From: Pseudomonas chlororaphis subsp. aurantiaca
Lineage (GTDB): Bacteria; Pseudomonadota; Gammaproteobacteria; Pseudomonadales; Pseudomonadaceae
Direction: 5' to 3'
Assembly: GCF_013466605.1 (NCBI RefSeq)
Contig: NZ_CP059162.1
Location: forward strand, 2,418,001-2,482,000
DNA: 64,000 nucleotides
In this document: piece after piece, positions 28,208 to 39,968 of the stretch
Layout of the letters: the number at the start of each line of letters is the position of its first letter
How positions within the stretch are numbered: the stretch's first letter is position 1
The notes under the pieces: generated by a model
Database searches by the model: none
Told to the model about the DNA's origin: nothing
Seen by the model: only the letters and a program-made list of their open reading frames with translations
Made by a program: the position numbers and the translations under genes

Positions 28208-28259
28208 GTCCTTGTCCTCGTCGAGAGATCAATGTCATGCCGGTGTCGTGTACCAGGTT

Positions 28260-28880
28260 TCAGCGCTGGGCGAACGCCAGGTTCAGGCCCAGGGCGGCGA
28301 AGCTGGCGGCAAAGCTGCGGCGCAGCCAGTTCTGCACCTGGGGCGACTCGATCACGGCCTTGCGGAACAGGTTGGCCAGCAGGCCGTAGGCCACGAACAC
28401 GGCGAAGGTCATCGCCATGAACACGCCGCTCAGGCCGAGCATCTGCATGGCCGGCGAGGGGCCGTCGTGGCTGATGAACTGCGGCAGGAAGGCCAGGAAG
28501 AAAATCGTCAGCTTGGGGTTGAGGATGTTCAGCAGGCAGGCCTTGAGCACCAGGCCGCCAGCGCTGGCGCTGGTGGCAGGAGCGCTGGTGTCCACGGCGA
28601 AGGCCGAGCGGTCGCGCCAGGTGGCGTAGGCCAGGTGCAGCAGGTAGGCGACCCCCGCGAACTTCAGGCCCTGGAAGGCCAGCGCGCTGGTGTGCAGGAT
28701 GGCTGACAGGCCCAGCACCGAGGCCAGCAGGTGCGGGACTATCCCGGCGGTACAGCCGATGGCGGTGAACAGGCTGGCGCGCTTGCCGGCCACCAACGCC
28801 GTGGAAATGGTCAGGATCACGCCGCTGCCGGGGATCAGCACGACGATCAGCGAGGTGATGAGAAAATCCAGTGAGAGCAT
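28260..28880 (-). CDS. LysE/RhtB-family exporter
   Basis: 206 residues with six hydrophobic segments. The N-terminus FLITSLIVVLIPGSGVILTIS and the motif ILNPKLTIFFLAFLPQF are diagnostic of the LysE family, which exports amino acids or small metabolites. It lies 52 bases downstream of the hydroxylase gene and 33 bases from the VOC gene. Confidence 0.93.
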   Translation of the reverse strand: MLSLDFLITSLIVVLIPGSGVILTISTALVAGKRASLFTAIGCTAGIVPHLLASVLGLSAILHTSALAFQGLKFAGVAYLLHLAYATWRDRSAFAVDTSAPATSASAGGLVLKACLLNILNPKLTIFFLAFLPQFISHDGPSPAMQMLGLSGVFMAMTFAVFVAYGLLANLFRKAVIESPQVQNWLRRSFAASFAALGLNLAFAQR

Positions 28881-28913
28881 GGCGCAGGGGACTCCAGAGC
28901 AGGTAAAGGAGGC

Positions 28914-29282
28914 TCAGGTCTGGCTGAACACTTCCAGCAGGTGGCCGTCGGGGTCATCAAAATACACCCGGCGAGCGCCTTCGTGGCGGTTGATTTCGTT
29001 CGGGCGTTGCTTGCCCGGGTCGGCCCAGAAGGCCAGGCCGCGCTGGCGAATGCGCTGCAGGATCGGCTCGAAGTCGTCGGCGGCGACCAGAAAGGCATAG
29101 TGCTGGGAGGCGATGGGCGGGTCGTTGTCGTAGTAATCCAGGGACACGCCGTTATCCAGCTGCACCACCAGCATCGGGCCGAAGGGCGTGGGTGGCGGCA
29201 GGCCGAGCAGTTGCACGAGAAAGTCCGCCGACCGTTGCTTGTCGCGGCACCAGACGATGGTGTGGTTGAGTTGCACGCTCAT
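28914..29282 (-). CDS. VOC-superfamily (glyoxalase-like) protein
   Basis: 122 residues with one betaalpha-betabetabeta pair: LNHTIVWCRDKQRSADFLVQLLGL at the start, and DDPDGHLLEVFSQT at the end with the metal-ligand Glu. Members include glyoxalases, dioxygenases and resistance proteins; the substrate cannot be inferred. First of the minus-strand trio VOC-LysE-FAD hydroxylase, closely spaced. Confidence 0.88.
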   Translation of the reverse strand: MSVQLNHTIVWCRDKQRSADFLVQLLGLPPPTPFGPMLVVQLDNGVSLDYYDNDPPIASQHYAFLVAADDFEPILQRIRQRGLAFWADPGKQRPNEINRHEGARRVYFDDPDGHLLEVFSQT

Positions 29283-29468
29283 GATGGGCCCCGCCTGTTG
29301 TTTTCCTGTGGGCGATGAGGTTTCAGATTAGGTGAAATTCGCCGTCGGTCACGGGGAATGCTCAAATGGCCCGTCGCTGGTACGGAACAGTGCGGCGCCT
29401 TGAGGGTCGATATCCGCGGCGACGCGCCTCCCTCGGGCGCGGGCCACCTTCGGAATTACTGGGAAGCC

Positions 29469-30566
29469 ATGTCTATAAAACCTCTGCATTCACTTCGCTG
29501 GGCCGCTGTCGTGGCCTCGCTGGCCCTGGCTGGCTGTGCCGGCCAGCTCGGTTCAAAGGCGCCGGCGCCAAGCCCGGCGCAGGTCCAGGCCCAGGTGGCG
29601 CGCCTGCTGCCGGCCAAGGTCGCCGACCGCCAGGGCTGGGCCCGGGATATCCAGGTGGCCTTTACCGCCCAGGGCATCGAGCCGAGCAAGAGCAACCTCT
29701 GCGCGGTATTGGCGGTGGTCGAGCAGGAGTCCACCTATCAGGTCGACCCGCCGGTGCCGGGGCTGGGCAAGATCGCCCGCAGCGAAATCGACCGCCGCGC
29801 GGCCAAGGTGCATGTGCCGTCGATGCTGGTCAGCGCGGCGTTGCAGGTGCGTTCGCCGAACGGCAAGTCCTACAGCGAGCGCCTGGCCGGGGCGCGCACG
29901 GAGAAGGAACTGAGCACGATCTTCGACGACTTCATCGGCAGTGTGCCCATGGGCAAGACCCTGTTCGGCGGCTTCAACCCGGTGCACACCGGCGGGCCGA
30001 TGCAGGTCAGCATCGACTTCGCCGAGCAGCAGGCGCGCAATTACCCCTACAGCGTGGACGGCTCGATCCGCCGTGAGGTGTTCAGCCGGCGCGGCGGCAT
30101 GTACTTCGGCGTCGCCCACCTGCTCGGTTACCCGGTGAACTACCCGCAGCCGCTGTACCGCTTCGCCGACTTCAACGCCGGCTGGTACGCCAGTCGCAAT
30201 GCCGCGTTCCAGAACGCCCTGAGCGTGGCCTCGGGGATTTCCCTGGCGCTGGATGGCGACCTGATCCGCTACGACTCGATCATGCCCGGCAGCACCGAGC
30301 TGGCGGCGCGCGCCCTGGGCAAATCCCTGGACATGCGCAACCCGACCATTCGCGACCAGCTGGAGAAGGGCAACAGCCTCGAATTCGAGGACACCAAACT
30401 GTACAAGCGGGTATTCGCCCTGGCCGATCAGGCCCAGGGCAAGGCGTTGCCGCGGCAGATCCTGCCGGGCATCCAGCTGAAGAGCCCGAAGATCACCCGC
30501 AAACTGACCACCGCCTGGTTCGCCAAACGGGTGGATGAGCGTTATCAGCGCTGCATGGCCAGGTGA
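29469..30566 (+). CDS. DUF1615 lipoprotein
   Basis: 365 residues from the ATG at 29469. The signal peptide ends in a lipobox (LALAGC), so the mature protein is lipid-anchored at Cys24. The body contains VLAVVEQESTYQVDPPVPGLGKIA and FGVAHLLGYPVNYPQPLYRFADFNAGWYASRNAAFQ, the DUF1615 signature with a lysozyme-like Glu (EQESTY). It may act on peptidoglycan, but this is inference. It ends in a strong bidirectional terminator. Confidence 0.88.
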   Translation: MSIKPLHSLRWAAVVASLALAGCAGQLGSKAPAPSPAQVQAQVARLLPAKVADRQGWARDIQVAFTAQGIEPSKSNLCAVLAVVEQESTYQVDPPVPGLGKIARSEIDRRAAKVHVPSMLVSAALQVRSPNGKSYSERLAGARTEKELSTIFDDFIGSVPMGKTLFGGFNPVHTGGPMQVSIDFAEQQARNYPYSVDGSIRREVFSRRGGMYFGVAHLLGYPVNYPQPLYRFADFNAGWYASRNAAFQNALSVASGISLALDGDLIRYDSIMPGSTELAARALGKSLDMRNPTIRDQLEKGNSLEFEDTKLYKRVFALADQAQGKALPRQILPGIQLKSPKITRKLTTAWFAKRVDERYQRCMAR

Positions 30567-30623
30567 GCAGGGCGCTGAGCCGGGTGATGGCGACCGATCG
30601 GGGAATCCCGACGCGCTGAAATG

Positions 30624-30657
30624 AAAAAAGCCCGGCTGATAAGGCCGGGCTTTTTTT
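30624..30657. terminator. Bidirectional terminator between the DUF1615 and repeat-protein genes
   Basis: GCCCGGC (30630-30636) and GCCGGGC (30644-30650) form the stem. Six A residues precede and seven T residues follow, so it can stop transcription from both convergent genes. Confidence 0.93.
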
Positions 30658-30678
30658 CGAGTACCGCGGACCGCGCAA

Positions 30679-31236
30679 TCATACGGCGCGACGCTCGATC
30701 AGACGATCAGCACCACCTTCAGCGACGCGACGTTCGATCAGACGATCGGCGCCACCTTCGGCAACACGGCGTTCGATCAGACGGTCGGCGCCACCTTCGG
30801 CAACGCGGCGTTCGATCAGACGATCGGCGCCACCTTCGGCAACGCGACGTTCGATCAGACGATCGGCGCCACCTTCGGCAACGCGACGTTCGATCAGACG
30901 ATCGGCGCCACCTTCGGCAACGCGGCGTTCGATCAGGCGGTCGGAGCCACCTTCGGCAACACGGCGTTCGATCAGACGGTCGGAGCCACCTTCGGCAACA
31001 CGGCGTTCGATCAGACGGTCGGAGCCACCTTCGGCAACACGGCGTTCGATCAGACGGTCGGAGCCACCTTCGGCAACGCGGCGTTCGATCAAACGATCGG
31101 CGCCACCTTCGGCGACACGTTTTTCAATCAGGCGATCCGAGCCGCCTTCGGCGACTACCGGGTAGGCCGAGGACGCGGCAAAAGCGTTTGCTGCAAGAAC
31201 CGAGAAAGCGATGCTGAGAAGGATCTGGCGTTTCAT
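30679..31236 (-). CDS. Secreted protein made of twelve 13-residue VAEGG(A/S)DRLIERR repeats
   Basis: 185 residues. A Sec signal peptide (MKRQILLSIAFSVLAANAFA) and a 7-residue linker are followed by twelve uninterrupted copies of VAEGGxDRLIERR and a final AV. The variable position is S, A, S, S, S, S, then A six times. Copy 1 has K instead of R. Charge is balanced (E, D against R, R), with one Leu-Ile pair per repeat. Similar short secreted VAEGG-repeat proteins occur in Pseudomonas, some labelled phage infection protein, to my memory; function is unknown. Start supported by signal peptide position. Confidence 0.8.
   Translation of the reverse strand: MKRQILLSIAFSVLAANAFAASSAYPVVAEGGSDRLIEKRVAEGGADRLIERRVAEGGSDRLIERRVAEGGSDRLIERRVAEGGSDRLIERRVAEGGSDRLIERRVAEGGADRLIERRVAEGGADRLIERRVAEGGADRLIERRVAEGGADRLIERRVAEGGADRLIERRVAEGGADRLIERRAV
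30681..31152. repeat. Twelve tandem 39-base coding repeats
   Basis: The 39-base unit (core TTCGATCAGACGATCGGCGC plus CACCTTCGGCAAC, as read on the plus strand) repeats head to tail. Two sequence classes occur in blocks: GATCGGCGCC (Ala copies) and GGTCGGAGCC (Ser copies). The blocks suggest recent segmental duplication or slippage. There are no spacers, so this is not a CRISPR array. Confidence 0.92.
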
Positions 31237-31368
31237 GGTGGTGTGCTCCGGGTGTTGTTGGTTGGTATGGAGCAGATGTTACGCGGCGGATTTTTTTTGA
31301 GAATTTCATTGGGTCGATGGTGACCATCGACGCCAATGATAGCCGTGCCAACCCCCCGGAACAGAGCC

Positions 31369-32979
<1,611 letters not shown>

Positions 32980-32980
32980 G

Positions 32981-34003
32981 TCAGCTCCGGGGATCGAAGG
33001 CGTCGCGGCAGGCTTCGCCGATAAACACCAGCAACGAGAGAATCAGCGCCAGGGCGAAGAACGCCGTCAGGCCCAGCCAGGGGGCTTGCAGGTTGCGCTT
33101 GGCCTGGCCGATCAGCTCGCCCAGGGAAGCAGTGCCGGCGGGCATGCCGAAGCCGAGAAAATCCAGGGCGGTGAGGGTGGCGATGGCGCCGGTGAGAATG
33201 AACGGCAGGTAGGTCAGGGTGGAGGTCATGGCGTTGGGCAGGATGTGCCGGCGCATCAGCTCGCCGTCGCTCAGGCCCAGGGCCCGCGCGGCCTTGACGT
33301 ACTCCAGGTTGCGGCCACGCAGGAACTCGGCGCGCACCACGTCCACCAGGGCCAGCCAGGAGAACAGCGCCATGATCCCCAGCAGCCACCAGAAGCTCGG
33401 CGAGACGAACCCCGAGAGAATGATCAGCAGGTACAGCACCGGCAGCCCCGACCAGATTTCCAGCAGGCGTTGCCCGAACAGGTCGACCCAGCCGCCGTAA
33501 TAACCCTGCAGGGCGCCGGCGGTGATGCCGATCAGCGCACTGATGGCGGTCAGTACCAGGGCAAACAGGATCGACATCCGCGTGCCGAAGATCACCCGCG
33601 CCAGCACGTCCCGGGCCTGGTCGTCGGTGCCCAGCCAGTTCTGCGCCGAGGGCGGGCTGGGCGCCGGTTGCGCCAGGTCGTAGTTGACCGTGTCGTAGCT
33701 GAAGGGGATCGGCGGGAACAGCATCCAGCCGCCCTGGCCCTCGATCAGTTCGTGCACGTAGCTGCTGGCATAGTCCGGCTGGAACGGCAGTTCGCCGCCG
33801 AACTCGGTTTCGTCGTAGTCGCTGAGGATCGGGAAATACCAGGCGCCGTGATAGCGGATGACCAGGGGCTTGTCGTTGGCGATCAGTTCGCCGCCCAGGC
33901 AGACCAGGCACAGGCCGATAAACAGCCACAGCGCCCAGCGACCCCGGCGGTTGGCCTTGAAGTGTTCGATGCGGCGACGGCCCAGGGGAGAAAGTGTGAA
34001 CAT
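32981..34003 (-). CDS. yejE: Yej peptide importer, permease YejE
   Basis: 340 residues from the ATG at 34003, which overlaps the yejB stop (ATGA). A long N-terminal periplasmic region (DKPLVIRYHGAWYFPILSDYDETEFGGELPF) matches YejE. The BPD_transp part has the EAA loop EYVKAARALGLSDGELMRRHILPNAMTSTLTYLPF. The open frame extends far upstream over yejB, but the overlap and N-terminus fix this start. Confidence 0.94.
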   Translation of the reverse strand: MFTLSPLGRRRIEHFKANRRGRWALWLFIGLCLVCLGGELIANDKPLVIRYHGAWYFPILSDYDETEFGGELPFQPDYASSYVHELIEGQGGWMLFPPIPFSYDTVNYDLAQPAPSPPSAQNWLGTDDQARDVLARVIFGTRMSILFALVLTAISALIGITAGALQGYYGGWVDLFGQRLLEIWSGLPVLYLLIILSGFVSPSFWWLLGIMALFSWLALVDVVRAEFLRGRNLEYVKAARALGLSDGELMRRHILPNAMTSTLTYLPFILTGAIATLTALDFLGFGMPAGTASLGELIGQAKRNLQAPWLGLTAFFALALILSLLVFIGEACRDAFDPRS

Positions 34004-35067
34004 CAGGCAGTCCTCGCCGAGAAGTCGATGCGCGGATCGACCAGGCTGTAGCACAGGTCGCCGATCAGCTTGATCAGCAGGCCGAACAGGGTGAACAGGA
34101 ACAACGCGCCGAACACCACCGGGTAGTCCCGCGACACCGCCGCCTCGTAGCTCATGCGCCCGAGGCCATCGAGGTTGAAGAGGGTCTCGATCAGCAGCGA
34201 GCCGGCGAAGAACACCTCGATCAGCGCCGTGGGAATGCCGGCGATCACCAGCAGCATGGCGTTGCGAAACACATGGCCGTAGAGCACCCGATGTTCGCTC
34301 AGGCCCTTGGCCCGGGCGGTGACCACGTACTGGCGGCTGATCTCGTTGAGGAAGCTGTTCTTGGTCAGCAGGGTCAGGGTGGCGAAGCCGCCGATCACCA
34401 GGGCCGACACCGGCAGCACCAGGTGCCACAGGTAGTCGCCGACCTTGGCCAGGGGCCCGAGGCTGGCGAAGTTGTCCGAGACCAGGCCCTGCACCGGGAA
34501 CCAGTCCAGGTAGCTGCCGCCAGCGAACACCACGATCAGCAGGATGGCGAACAGGAACGCCGGCATGGCGTAGCCCAGGACGATGGCGCTGCTGGTCCAG
34601 GCATCGAAGGCGCTGCCGTTGCGGATCGCCTTGCGCGCCCCCAGGGGAATCGACACCAGGTAGGTGATCAGGGTCGCCCACAGGCCGAGGGACAGCGAGG
34701 TCGGCAGCTTCTGCAGGATCAGGTCGGTGACCTTGGCCCCGCGAAAGAAGCTGTTGCCGAAGTCCAGTTGCGCGTAGTTCTTCAGCATCAGCCACAGGCG
34801 CTGGTGCATCGGCTTGTCGAAGCCGTAGTGGTGCTTGATCTCCTCGATCAGCGCCGGGTCCAGGCCCCGGCTGCTGCGTCCGCCGCCGCCCACCGCGGCG
34901 ACCTCGGCGCCACCGCCCATGGCATGCCCGCCGAAGCCTTGCAGGCGGGCGATGGTCTGTTCCACCGGGCCGCCGGGCGCGGCCTGGACGATCAGGAAGT
35001 TGACCACCAGGATGCACAGCAGGGTGGGGATGATCAGCAGCAGGCGACGACTCAGGTAACGGCCCAT
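34003..35067 (-). CDS. yejB: Yej peptide importer, permease YejB
   Basis: 354 residues with the DppB/OppB-type N-terminus ([34 protein letters not shown]) and EAA loop [27 protein letters not shown] glycine-rich insert ([21 protein letters not shown]) lies between the first membrane segment and the core. It starts one base after the yejA stop region and is coupled to yejE. Confidence 0.94.
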   Translation of the reverse strand: MGRYLSRRLLLIIPTLLCILVVNFLIVQAAPGGPVEQTIARLQGFGGHAMGGGAEVAAVGGGGRSSRGLDPALIEEIKHHYGFDKPMHQRLWLMLKNYAQLDFGNSFFRGAKVTDLILQKLPTSLSLGLWATLITYLVSIPLGARKAIRNGSAFDAWTSSAIVLGYAMPAFLFAILLIVVFAGGSYLDWFPVQGLVSDNFASLGPLAKVGDYLWHLVLPVSALVIGGFATLTLLTKNSFLNEISRQYVVTARAKGLSEHRVLYGHVFRNAMLLVIAGIPTALIEVFFAGSLLIETLFNLDGLGRMSYEAAVSRDYPVVFGALFLFTLFGLLIKLIGDLCYSLVDPRIDFSARTA

Positions 35068-35068
35068 G

Positions 35069-36949
35069 TCAGTGCGCCCCCACAGTGCCGCGCAGGGCGC
35101 TCATCTGGCTGGCGGTCAGCGCCTTGGGGCTGACCTCCCACCAGGTGTTCAGGCCCTCGTCGTAGATCGGCGCGATGGCCGGCCGGCCGAAGCGGTTCTG
35201 GAACACCGTGGGCGTGCCCTTGGAGTAGTAGTTGGGAATCAGGTACTGGCCCCATTGCAGTACCCGGTCCAGGGCCCGGGCGTAATGCACCATCTCGTCG
35301 CGGCTATTGGCCTGGACCAGGCCGTCGATCAGGCGGTCCACCGCCGGGTTGGCCAGCACCATGGAATTGGAGCTGCCGACCTGGGTCGCGCTTTGCGAGC
35401 CATACAGGCTGTACAGCTCGCGACCCGGGGAGACGATGGGGTCGCCGCTGCGGGGGAAACTGGTGACGATCATGTCGTAGTCCCGGGCGTTGAGCAGGTT
35501 GATGTACTGCGCCGAATCGATGCGCCGCAGGTTGAGGGTGATGCCGATCTGCGCCAGGGTGCGTTTGTACGGCAGCAGCATGCGGTCGAAGCCGCCCTGG
35601 CCATCGAGAAAGGTGAACTCCAGCGGCTCGCCGGCGGCGTTCACCAGGCGGTTGTTGCGGGGTGTCCAGCCGGCCTCGGCCAGCAGGCGCAGGGCCTGCA
35701 GCTGCTGGTCGCGGATGCGGCCGCTGCCGTCGGTCTGCGGAGCCCGGTAGACCTGGCTGAAGACTTCGTCGGGGATCTGCCCGCGCAGGGGTTCGAGGAT
35801 CTCCCGCTCGCGGGCGTCCGGCAGGGCGCTGGCGGCCATTTCGCTTTTCGGCCAGTAGCTCTGCTGGCGCACGTAGAAGCCGCGCATCATCTGCTTGTTG
35901 GTCCACTCGAAATCCCACAGCAGGGTCAGCGCCTGGCGCACCCGGCGGTCGTGGAAGACCGGCCTTTGCAGGTTGAACACAAAACCCTGGGCGGCGGTGG
36001 GTTTGTCTGGTGCGAGGATCGCCTGTTGCAGGCGGCCGTCGCGCAGGGCCGGGCTGTCGTAGCCGACCACGTAACCGGACGAGGAAAACTCGCGGTTGTA
36101 GTCGAAGGCGCCGGCCTGCAGCAGCTGGCGGGCGACGTCGGTGTCGCCGTAGAAATTCACCGTCAGGCTGTCGAAGTTGTACATGCCGCGGCTGACCGGC
36201 AAGTCCCTGGCCCACCAGTTCGGATCGCGCTCGAAGCTGATGCTGCGCCCGGCGTCGACCTTGCCGACTTTGTACGGCCCGCTGCCCAGGGGCGGTTCGA
36301 AGCCGCCGCCGTTGGCGAAGTCGCGGGTCTTCCACCAGTGTTCGGGCAGCACGCGCAGGGTCGCCAGGTCCAGGGCCAGGGTGCGGTTGAGGTTGTTCTT
36401 GAAGTCGAAGCGCACCTGCCCGGGGCCTTCGATCACCACGTCCCGCACGTCGCCGTACTGCTGGCGATAGCTCAGGCTGCCCTTGCTCAGCAGCAGGTCG
36501 AAGGTGTAGCGCACGTCTTGCGCGGTGATCGGCGTGCCATCGGCGAAGCGCGCCCTGGGGTCGAGATAGAAGCGCACCCACAGGCCGTCGGGGTCGCGTT
36601 CCATGCGTTCGGCCACCAGTCCGTAGACGGTGTAGGGCTCGTCCAGGGAGCGAAAGGCCAGGGGCGAATACACCCAGTCGTTGACCTGGGCCACCGCGAT
36701 GCCCTGGTCGGCATAGGGGGTGATGTAGTTGAACTGGCCGATCTCCATCGAGGCGCGACTCAGGGAGCCGCCCTTGGGCGCATCGGGGTTGACGTAGTCG
36801 AAGTGCTGGAAGTCCGGCGGGTACTTCGGCGGCTCGCCATAGACCGTCATGGCATAGCTGCCGTGGGCGGCGGCCAGGGTCTCGCCGGCGGCGCCAAGCA
36901 GCGCGGTGGCAAGCGCCAGCCCAGCCAGGGTGCGGGTCAGTGCAGACAT
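35069..36949 (-). CDS. yejA: Yej peptide importer, periplasmic binding protein
   Basis: 626 residues with a signal peptide ending near LAAAHG (about residue 28). The SBP_bac_5 domain shows [54 protein letters not shown] and [39 protein letters not shown] (given here only as recognisable parts). In enterobacteria YejABEF imports microcin C and oligopeptides. Here it sits directly behind a TonB receptor and its own TonB complex, suggesting a ligand that also needs active outer-membrane uptake. Confidence 0.93.
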   Translation of the reverse strand: MSALTRTLAGLALATALLGAAGETLAAAHGSYAMTVYGEPPKYPPDFQHFDYVNPDAPKGGSLSRASMEIGQFNYITPYADQGIAVAQVNDWVYSPLAFRSLDEPYTVYGLVAERMERDPDGLWVRFYLDPRARFADGTPITAQDVRYTFDLLLSKGSLSYRQQYGDVRDVVIEGPGQVRFDFKNNLNRTLALDLATLRVLPEHWWKTRDFANGGGFEPPLGSGPYKVGKVDAGRSISFERDPNWWARDLPVSRGMYNFDSLTVNFYGDTDVARQLLQAGAFDYNREFSSSGYVVGYDSPALRDGRLQQAILAPDKPTAAQGFVFNLQRPVFHDRRVRQALTLLWDFEWTNKQMMRGFYVRQQSYWPKSEMAASALPDAREREILEPLRGQIPDEVFSQVYRAPQTDGSGRIRDQQLQALRLLAEAGWTPRNNRLVNAAGEPLEFTFLDGQGGFDRMLLPYKRTLAQIGITLNLRRIDSAQYINLLNARDYDMIVTSFPRSGDPIVSPGRELYSLYGSQSATQVGSSNSMVLANPAVDRLIDGLVQANSRDEMVHYARALDRVLQWGQYLIPNYYSKGTPTVFQNRFGRPAIAPIYDEGLNTWWEVSPKALTASQMSALRGTVGAH

Positions 36950-37044
36950 GATCGAAAGATTCCTCGTGATGCCGGAAAGCCTGGGTCGGCAGGGCGAAAA
37001 GACCCACGGCGGCGGGCCGCCATGGGGCGCGAATTCGCAATGCG

Positions 37045-37079
37045 GCCGGGGCCGGCCGGAGTCTTGCGCGGCCCCGGCG
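37045..37079. promoter_or_regulatory. GC-rich hairpin between the TonB receptor and yejA
   Basis: CCGGGGCCG and CGGCCCCGG, nine bases each, can pair across about 14 bases, directly after the receptor stop on the minus strand. No T-run follows, so it is more likely an RNA-processing or expression-balancing hairpin than a terminator. Confidence 0.4.
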
Positions 37080-37084
37080 GTGAC

Positions 37085-39805
37085 TCAGAAGTGGTACGTC
37101 ATGCGCGCGAACAGGGTGCGACCCAGCGGGTCGGTGTAACGGGGGTCGTAGCCGCTCTGGAAGTTGTAGGCCTGGTTGGAGAACGGCGGCTCTCGGTCGA
37201 AGACGTTCTTCACCCCGGCGTCGACGTCCAGCACCTTGTCGAAGGTGTAGCCGGCCGCCAGGTCCCACACCGAGTACGAGGCCACGCGCGCATTGGTGGT
37301 GCGGTCGTAGTCGTTGTAGCCGGTGGTGAAGCGGTTGCTCAGCGAGGCCCGCGCCGCGCCCAGGGTCCAGGTGCCGGTGAGGTTGTGTTTCCAGCGGGCG
37401 ATCACGCCATCGCCCTCGAAGTCGCCGACCTTGTCGGTGAACGGCCCCTTGATGGTGCTCTGGAAGTCGTAGCTCTTGACGTAGGTGCCTTGCAGCCCGA
37501 GGTCGAACTGGCCGTAGGGGGTATTGGGGAAACGGTAGTCCAGGGACACGTCGACACCGTTGGTTTCGACTATGCCCAGGTTGGCGTTGCCGGTGACGAT
37601 GTAGTTCAGCGAACCGTCGGCGTTGCGCACGAAGCGGTCGGCGTAGGCACCGGACTGGTCGAACACCGTGGATTCGGGGAACGGCTGGATCTGGTTGGAG
37701 ATGTGAATCCACCAGAAGTCCAGGCCCACCGACAGGTCGCGGATCGGCTGATAGACGAAGCCCAGGGTCACGTTGCGGGCCTTTTCCGGCGCCAGGTCGG
37801 TGTTGCCGCCGATCTGGTTGAGGAACTGCTGGCCGCAGTCGCGCCCGCCGTTGCCGCCGGGCTGCACCACGCCGCCGGTACAGAGCACCGGGTCGTTGTA
37901 GTAGCCCTGGGTGTAGGTGATGCTGCGCGGCGCATACAGCTCGTACAGCGATGGGGCGCGGAAGCCTTCGCTGTAGGCGCCGCGCACCACCAGTTCCTTG
38001 AGCGGCTGGTAGCGGAACGAGTATTTCGGGTTGGTGGTGCTGCCGAAGTCGCTGTATTTGTCGTGGCGGATGGCGACGGACAGCTCCAGGCTGTCGAGCA
38101 CCGGTACGTTCAGTTCGGCGTAGGCCGCCCTGACACTGCGATTGCCCTCGACGCTGCCGGACGGGTCGATGCCCAGGCTCTGGATGTCGCCGGCGAACTC
38201 TTCGTAGTCCTGGTGGAATTTCTCCTTGCGGTACTCGCCGCCCAGGGCCAGGCCGGAGGGCCCGGCACCGAACCAGTCGCCGATCTCGCGGCTGACGCGC
38301 CCATCGAAACCGACGACCCGACCGACTGCCGTGGAGTAGGCGCCGTGGTAGGCCGCCTGCTCGATGTAGTCCTGGCCGGCCTGGGTCTGCGGGCCGAACG
38401 GGTTGAGCAGGCCGCTGGCCAGGCCGGCGATCATCGCGCGGTCGCTGACGTAGCCGTTGGTGACGCTGGAGACCACCTTGTTCTGGTTGTAGGAGGCACC
38501 GAGGTTGTAGTCCCAGCCGGCCACCAGGCCGTCGAAGCTCAGGACGAAGCGCTGGCTGGTGTTCTGGTCCTTGGATTCCCGGGCACCAGCGGCGGTTTCA
38601 CGCCAGTTCACGCCGATCGGCTGGCTCGGGTCGAGGCTGAAGCCGGTCGGCGCCGGAGTGATGCCGTTGCCCGGGTAGTAGGGCGAGGAGGCGTCCAGGC
38701 TCAGGCCGGTGAGGGGCGCCGGGCCGACCGCCGTGGCGTTGTTGTTGCGCGACCAGAAGTACTCCAGGTTGACGTTGTGGTCGTCGGCCAGCTTGGCGGT
38801 GCTCTTGCCGAAGAACGAGGTCTTTTCGGTCTCCGGCAGCAGGTCGATGTACTCGCGGGTACTGAAGCGGCACAGGCCCTGGCGGGCAATCAGGTTCGGC
38901 CCGTTGCAGTTGCTGCCGGCCAGCGGGTTGGTGGCGTTGTCGCCCTGGGTGTAATTGCCCGGAAAGGCCGTGCCCGAGGTCTGGTCGAGGCCACGGCCGG
39001 GGCGGTAGTCGGTGGCGAAGGAGCGGTCGTTGGCGTCGAGGTTCTGCTGCTTGTTGTAGTTGAACACCCCGAGCACGTTGAAGCGGTCTTCTTCCAGGTC
39101 GCCGAAGCCCCAGCTGGCGCTCATATCCTTGCTCGCACCGCCGCCGCTGTGGGTCGGGGTTTCGCCGCCCAGGGTCAGTTGGCCGTCGGTCAGGGATTTC
39201 TTGGTGATGAAGTTGATCACGCCGCCGATGGCGTCGGTGCCGTAGAGGGCCGAGGCGCCGTCGCGCAGCACTTCGACGCGGTCGATGGCGGCGAAGGGGA
39301 TCATGTTCAGGTCCACCGCGCCGCCGGCCGAGTTGGTGCCCGACAACGCGTTGTTGGCCAGGCGTCGGCCGTTGAGCAGTACCAGGGTCTTGTTGGCGCC
39401 GATGCCGCGCATGTCGGCGAAGGAAGCGCCGCCGGTGGCGGCTCCCACCGAGCCGGCGCTGTTGTTGATCGACTGGCTGCCGGTGATGCGCTGCACCAGT
39501 TCGGCGGTGGTGCTCACCCCCTGTTTGCGCAGCTCTTCGGCGCGCAGGATGGTGATCGGCACGGCGGTTTCGGCATCGACCCGGCGGATCGCCGAACCTG
39601 TCACTTCGACCCGTTGCAGCTGGGTGGTGGGCGCCACGGCCGCGGCACTGGCGGCCGGGACGACGCTGCTGTCAGCGTCCTCTTCGGCGGCTTGCGCGGT
39701 GCCGGAGCCCAGGCCCATGGCCATCAGGTACAGCGGGACAAAACGGTGCCGTTGCAGCGTGGTCACCAGTGGCTTGAGCGTGAAACGTGGAATGTTCATC
39801 AGCAT
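37085..39805 (-). CDS. TonB-dependent outer-membrane receptor
   Basis: 906 residues from the ATG at 39805 (GGAAG five bases upstream; an ATG two codons later is possible). A long signal peptide ends in GTAQA, then the plug domain (ETAVPITILRAEELRKQGVSTTAELVQRI; GANKTLVLLNGRRLANNAL; IDRVEVLRDGASALYGTDAIGGVINFIT) and a beta-barrel ending in FARMTYHF. It lacks an N-terminal signalling domain, so it is not a FecA-type transducer. The position between exbD and yejA indicates a dedicated receptor for the Yej substrate. Confidence 0.95.
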   Translation of the reverse strand: MLMNIPRFTLKPLVTTLQRHRFVPLYLMAMGLGSGTAQAAEEDADSSVVPAASAAAVAPTTQLQRVEVTGSAIRRVDAETAVPITILRAEELRKQGVSTTAELVQRITGSQSINNSAGSVGAATGGASFADMRGIGANKTLVLLNGRRLANNALSGTNSAGGAVDLNMIPFAAIDRVEVLRDGASALYGTDAIGGVINFITKKSLTDGQLTLGGETPTHSGGGASKDMSASWGFGDLEEDRFNVLGVFNYNKQQNLDANDRSFATDYRPGRGLDQTSGTAFPGNYTQGDNATNPLAGSNCNGPNLIARQGLCRFSTREYIDLLPETEKTSFFGKSTAKLADDHNVNLEYFWSRNNNATAVGPAPLTGLSLDASSPYYPGNGITPAPTGFSLDPSQPIGVNWRETAAGARESKDQNTSQRFVLSFDGLVAGWDYNLGASYNQNKVVSSVTNGYVSDRAMIAGLASGLLNPFGPQTQAGQDYIEQAAYHGAYSTAVGRVVGFDGRVSREIGDWFGAGPSGLALGGEYRKEKFHQDYEEFAGDIQSLGIDPSGSVEGNRSVRAAYAELNVPVLDSLELSVAIRHDKYSDFGSTTNPKYSFRYQPLKELVVRGAYSEGFRAPSLYELYAPRSITYTQGYYNDPVLCTGGVVQPGGNGGRDCGQQFLNQIGGNTDLAPEKARNVTLGFVYQPIRDLSVGLDFWWIHISNQIQPFPESTVFDQSGAYADRFVRNADGSLNYIVTGNANLGIVETNGVDVSLDYRFPNTPYGQFDLGLQGTYVKSYDFQSTIKGPFTDKVGDFEGDGVIARWKHNLTGTWTLGAARASLSNRFTTGYNDYDRTTNARVASYSVWDLAAGYTFDKVLDVDAGVKNVFDREPPFSNQAYNFQSGYDPRYTDPLGRTLFARMTYHF

Positions 39806-39968
39806 GATTACTTCCGACTCTTTCAGACGTTTATCGAAATGGCCTTGTGGGCCCTCATTGCTCCGGCTGGGTTGTACCGACCCCGGAAAACCACTTTCTT
39901 CAAGCAAGCCGATCCCCTCCGCAGGCGCGTGGCGTCTTGCGGTCGGCCGATTGCGACGGGATTTTTCG

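Noticed and set aside
30681..31152. CRISPR array
   Set aside because: The 39-base units are directly adjacent with no spacers and encode a protein repeat in frame behind a signal peptide.
30621..31217. 198-codon plus-strand ORF over the repeat
   Set aside because: It is antisense to the repeat protein, starts inside the terminator region, and has an improbable Arg/His/Asp-only composition.
34003..35017. Extension of yejE upstream over yejB (678 codons)
   Set aside because: The yejB motifs occupy this stretch in another frame, and yejE has a proper N-terminus at 34003 overlapping the yejB stop.
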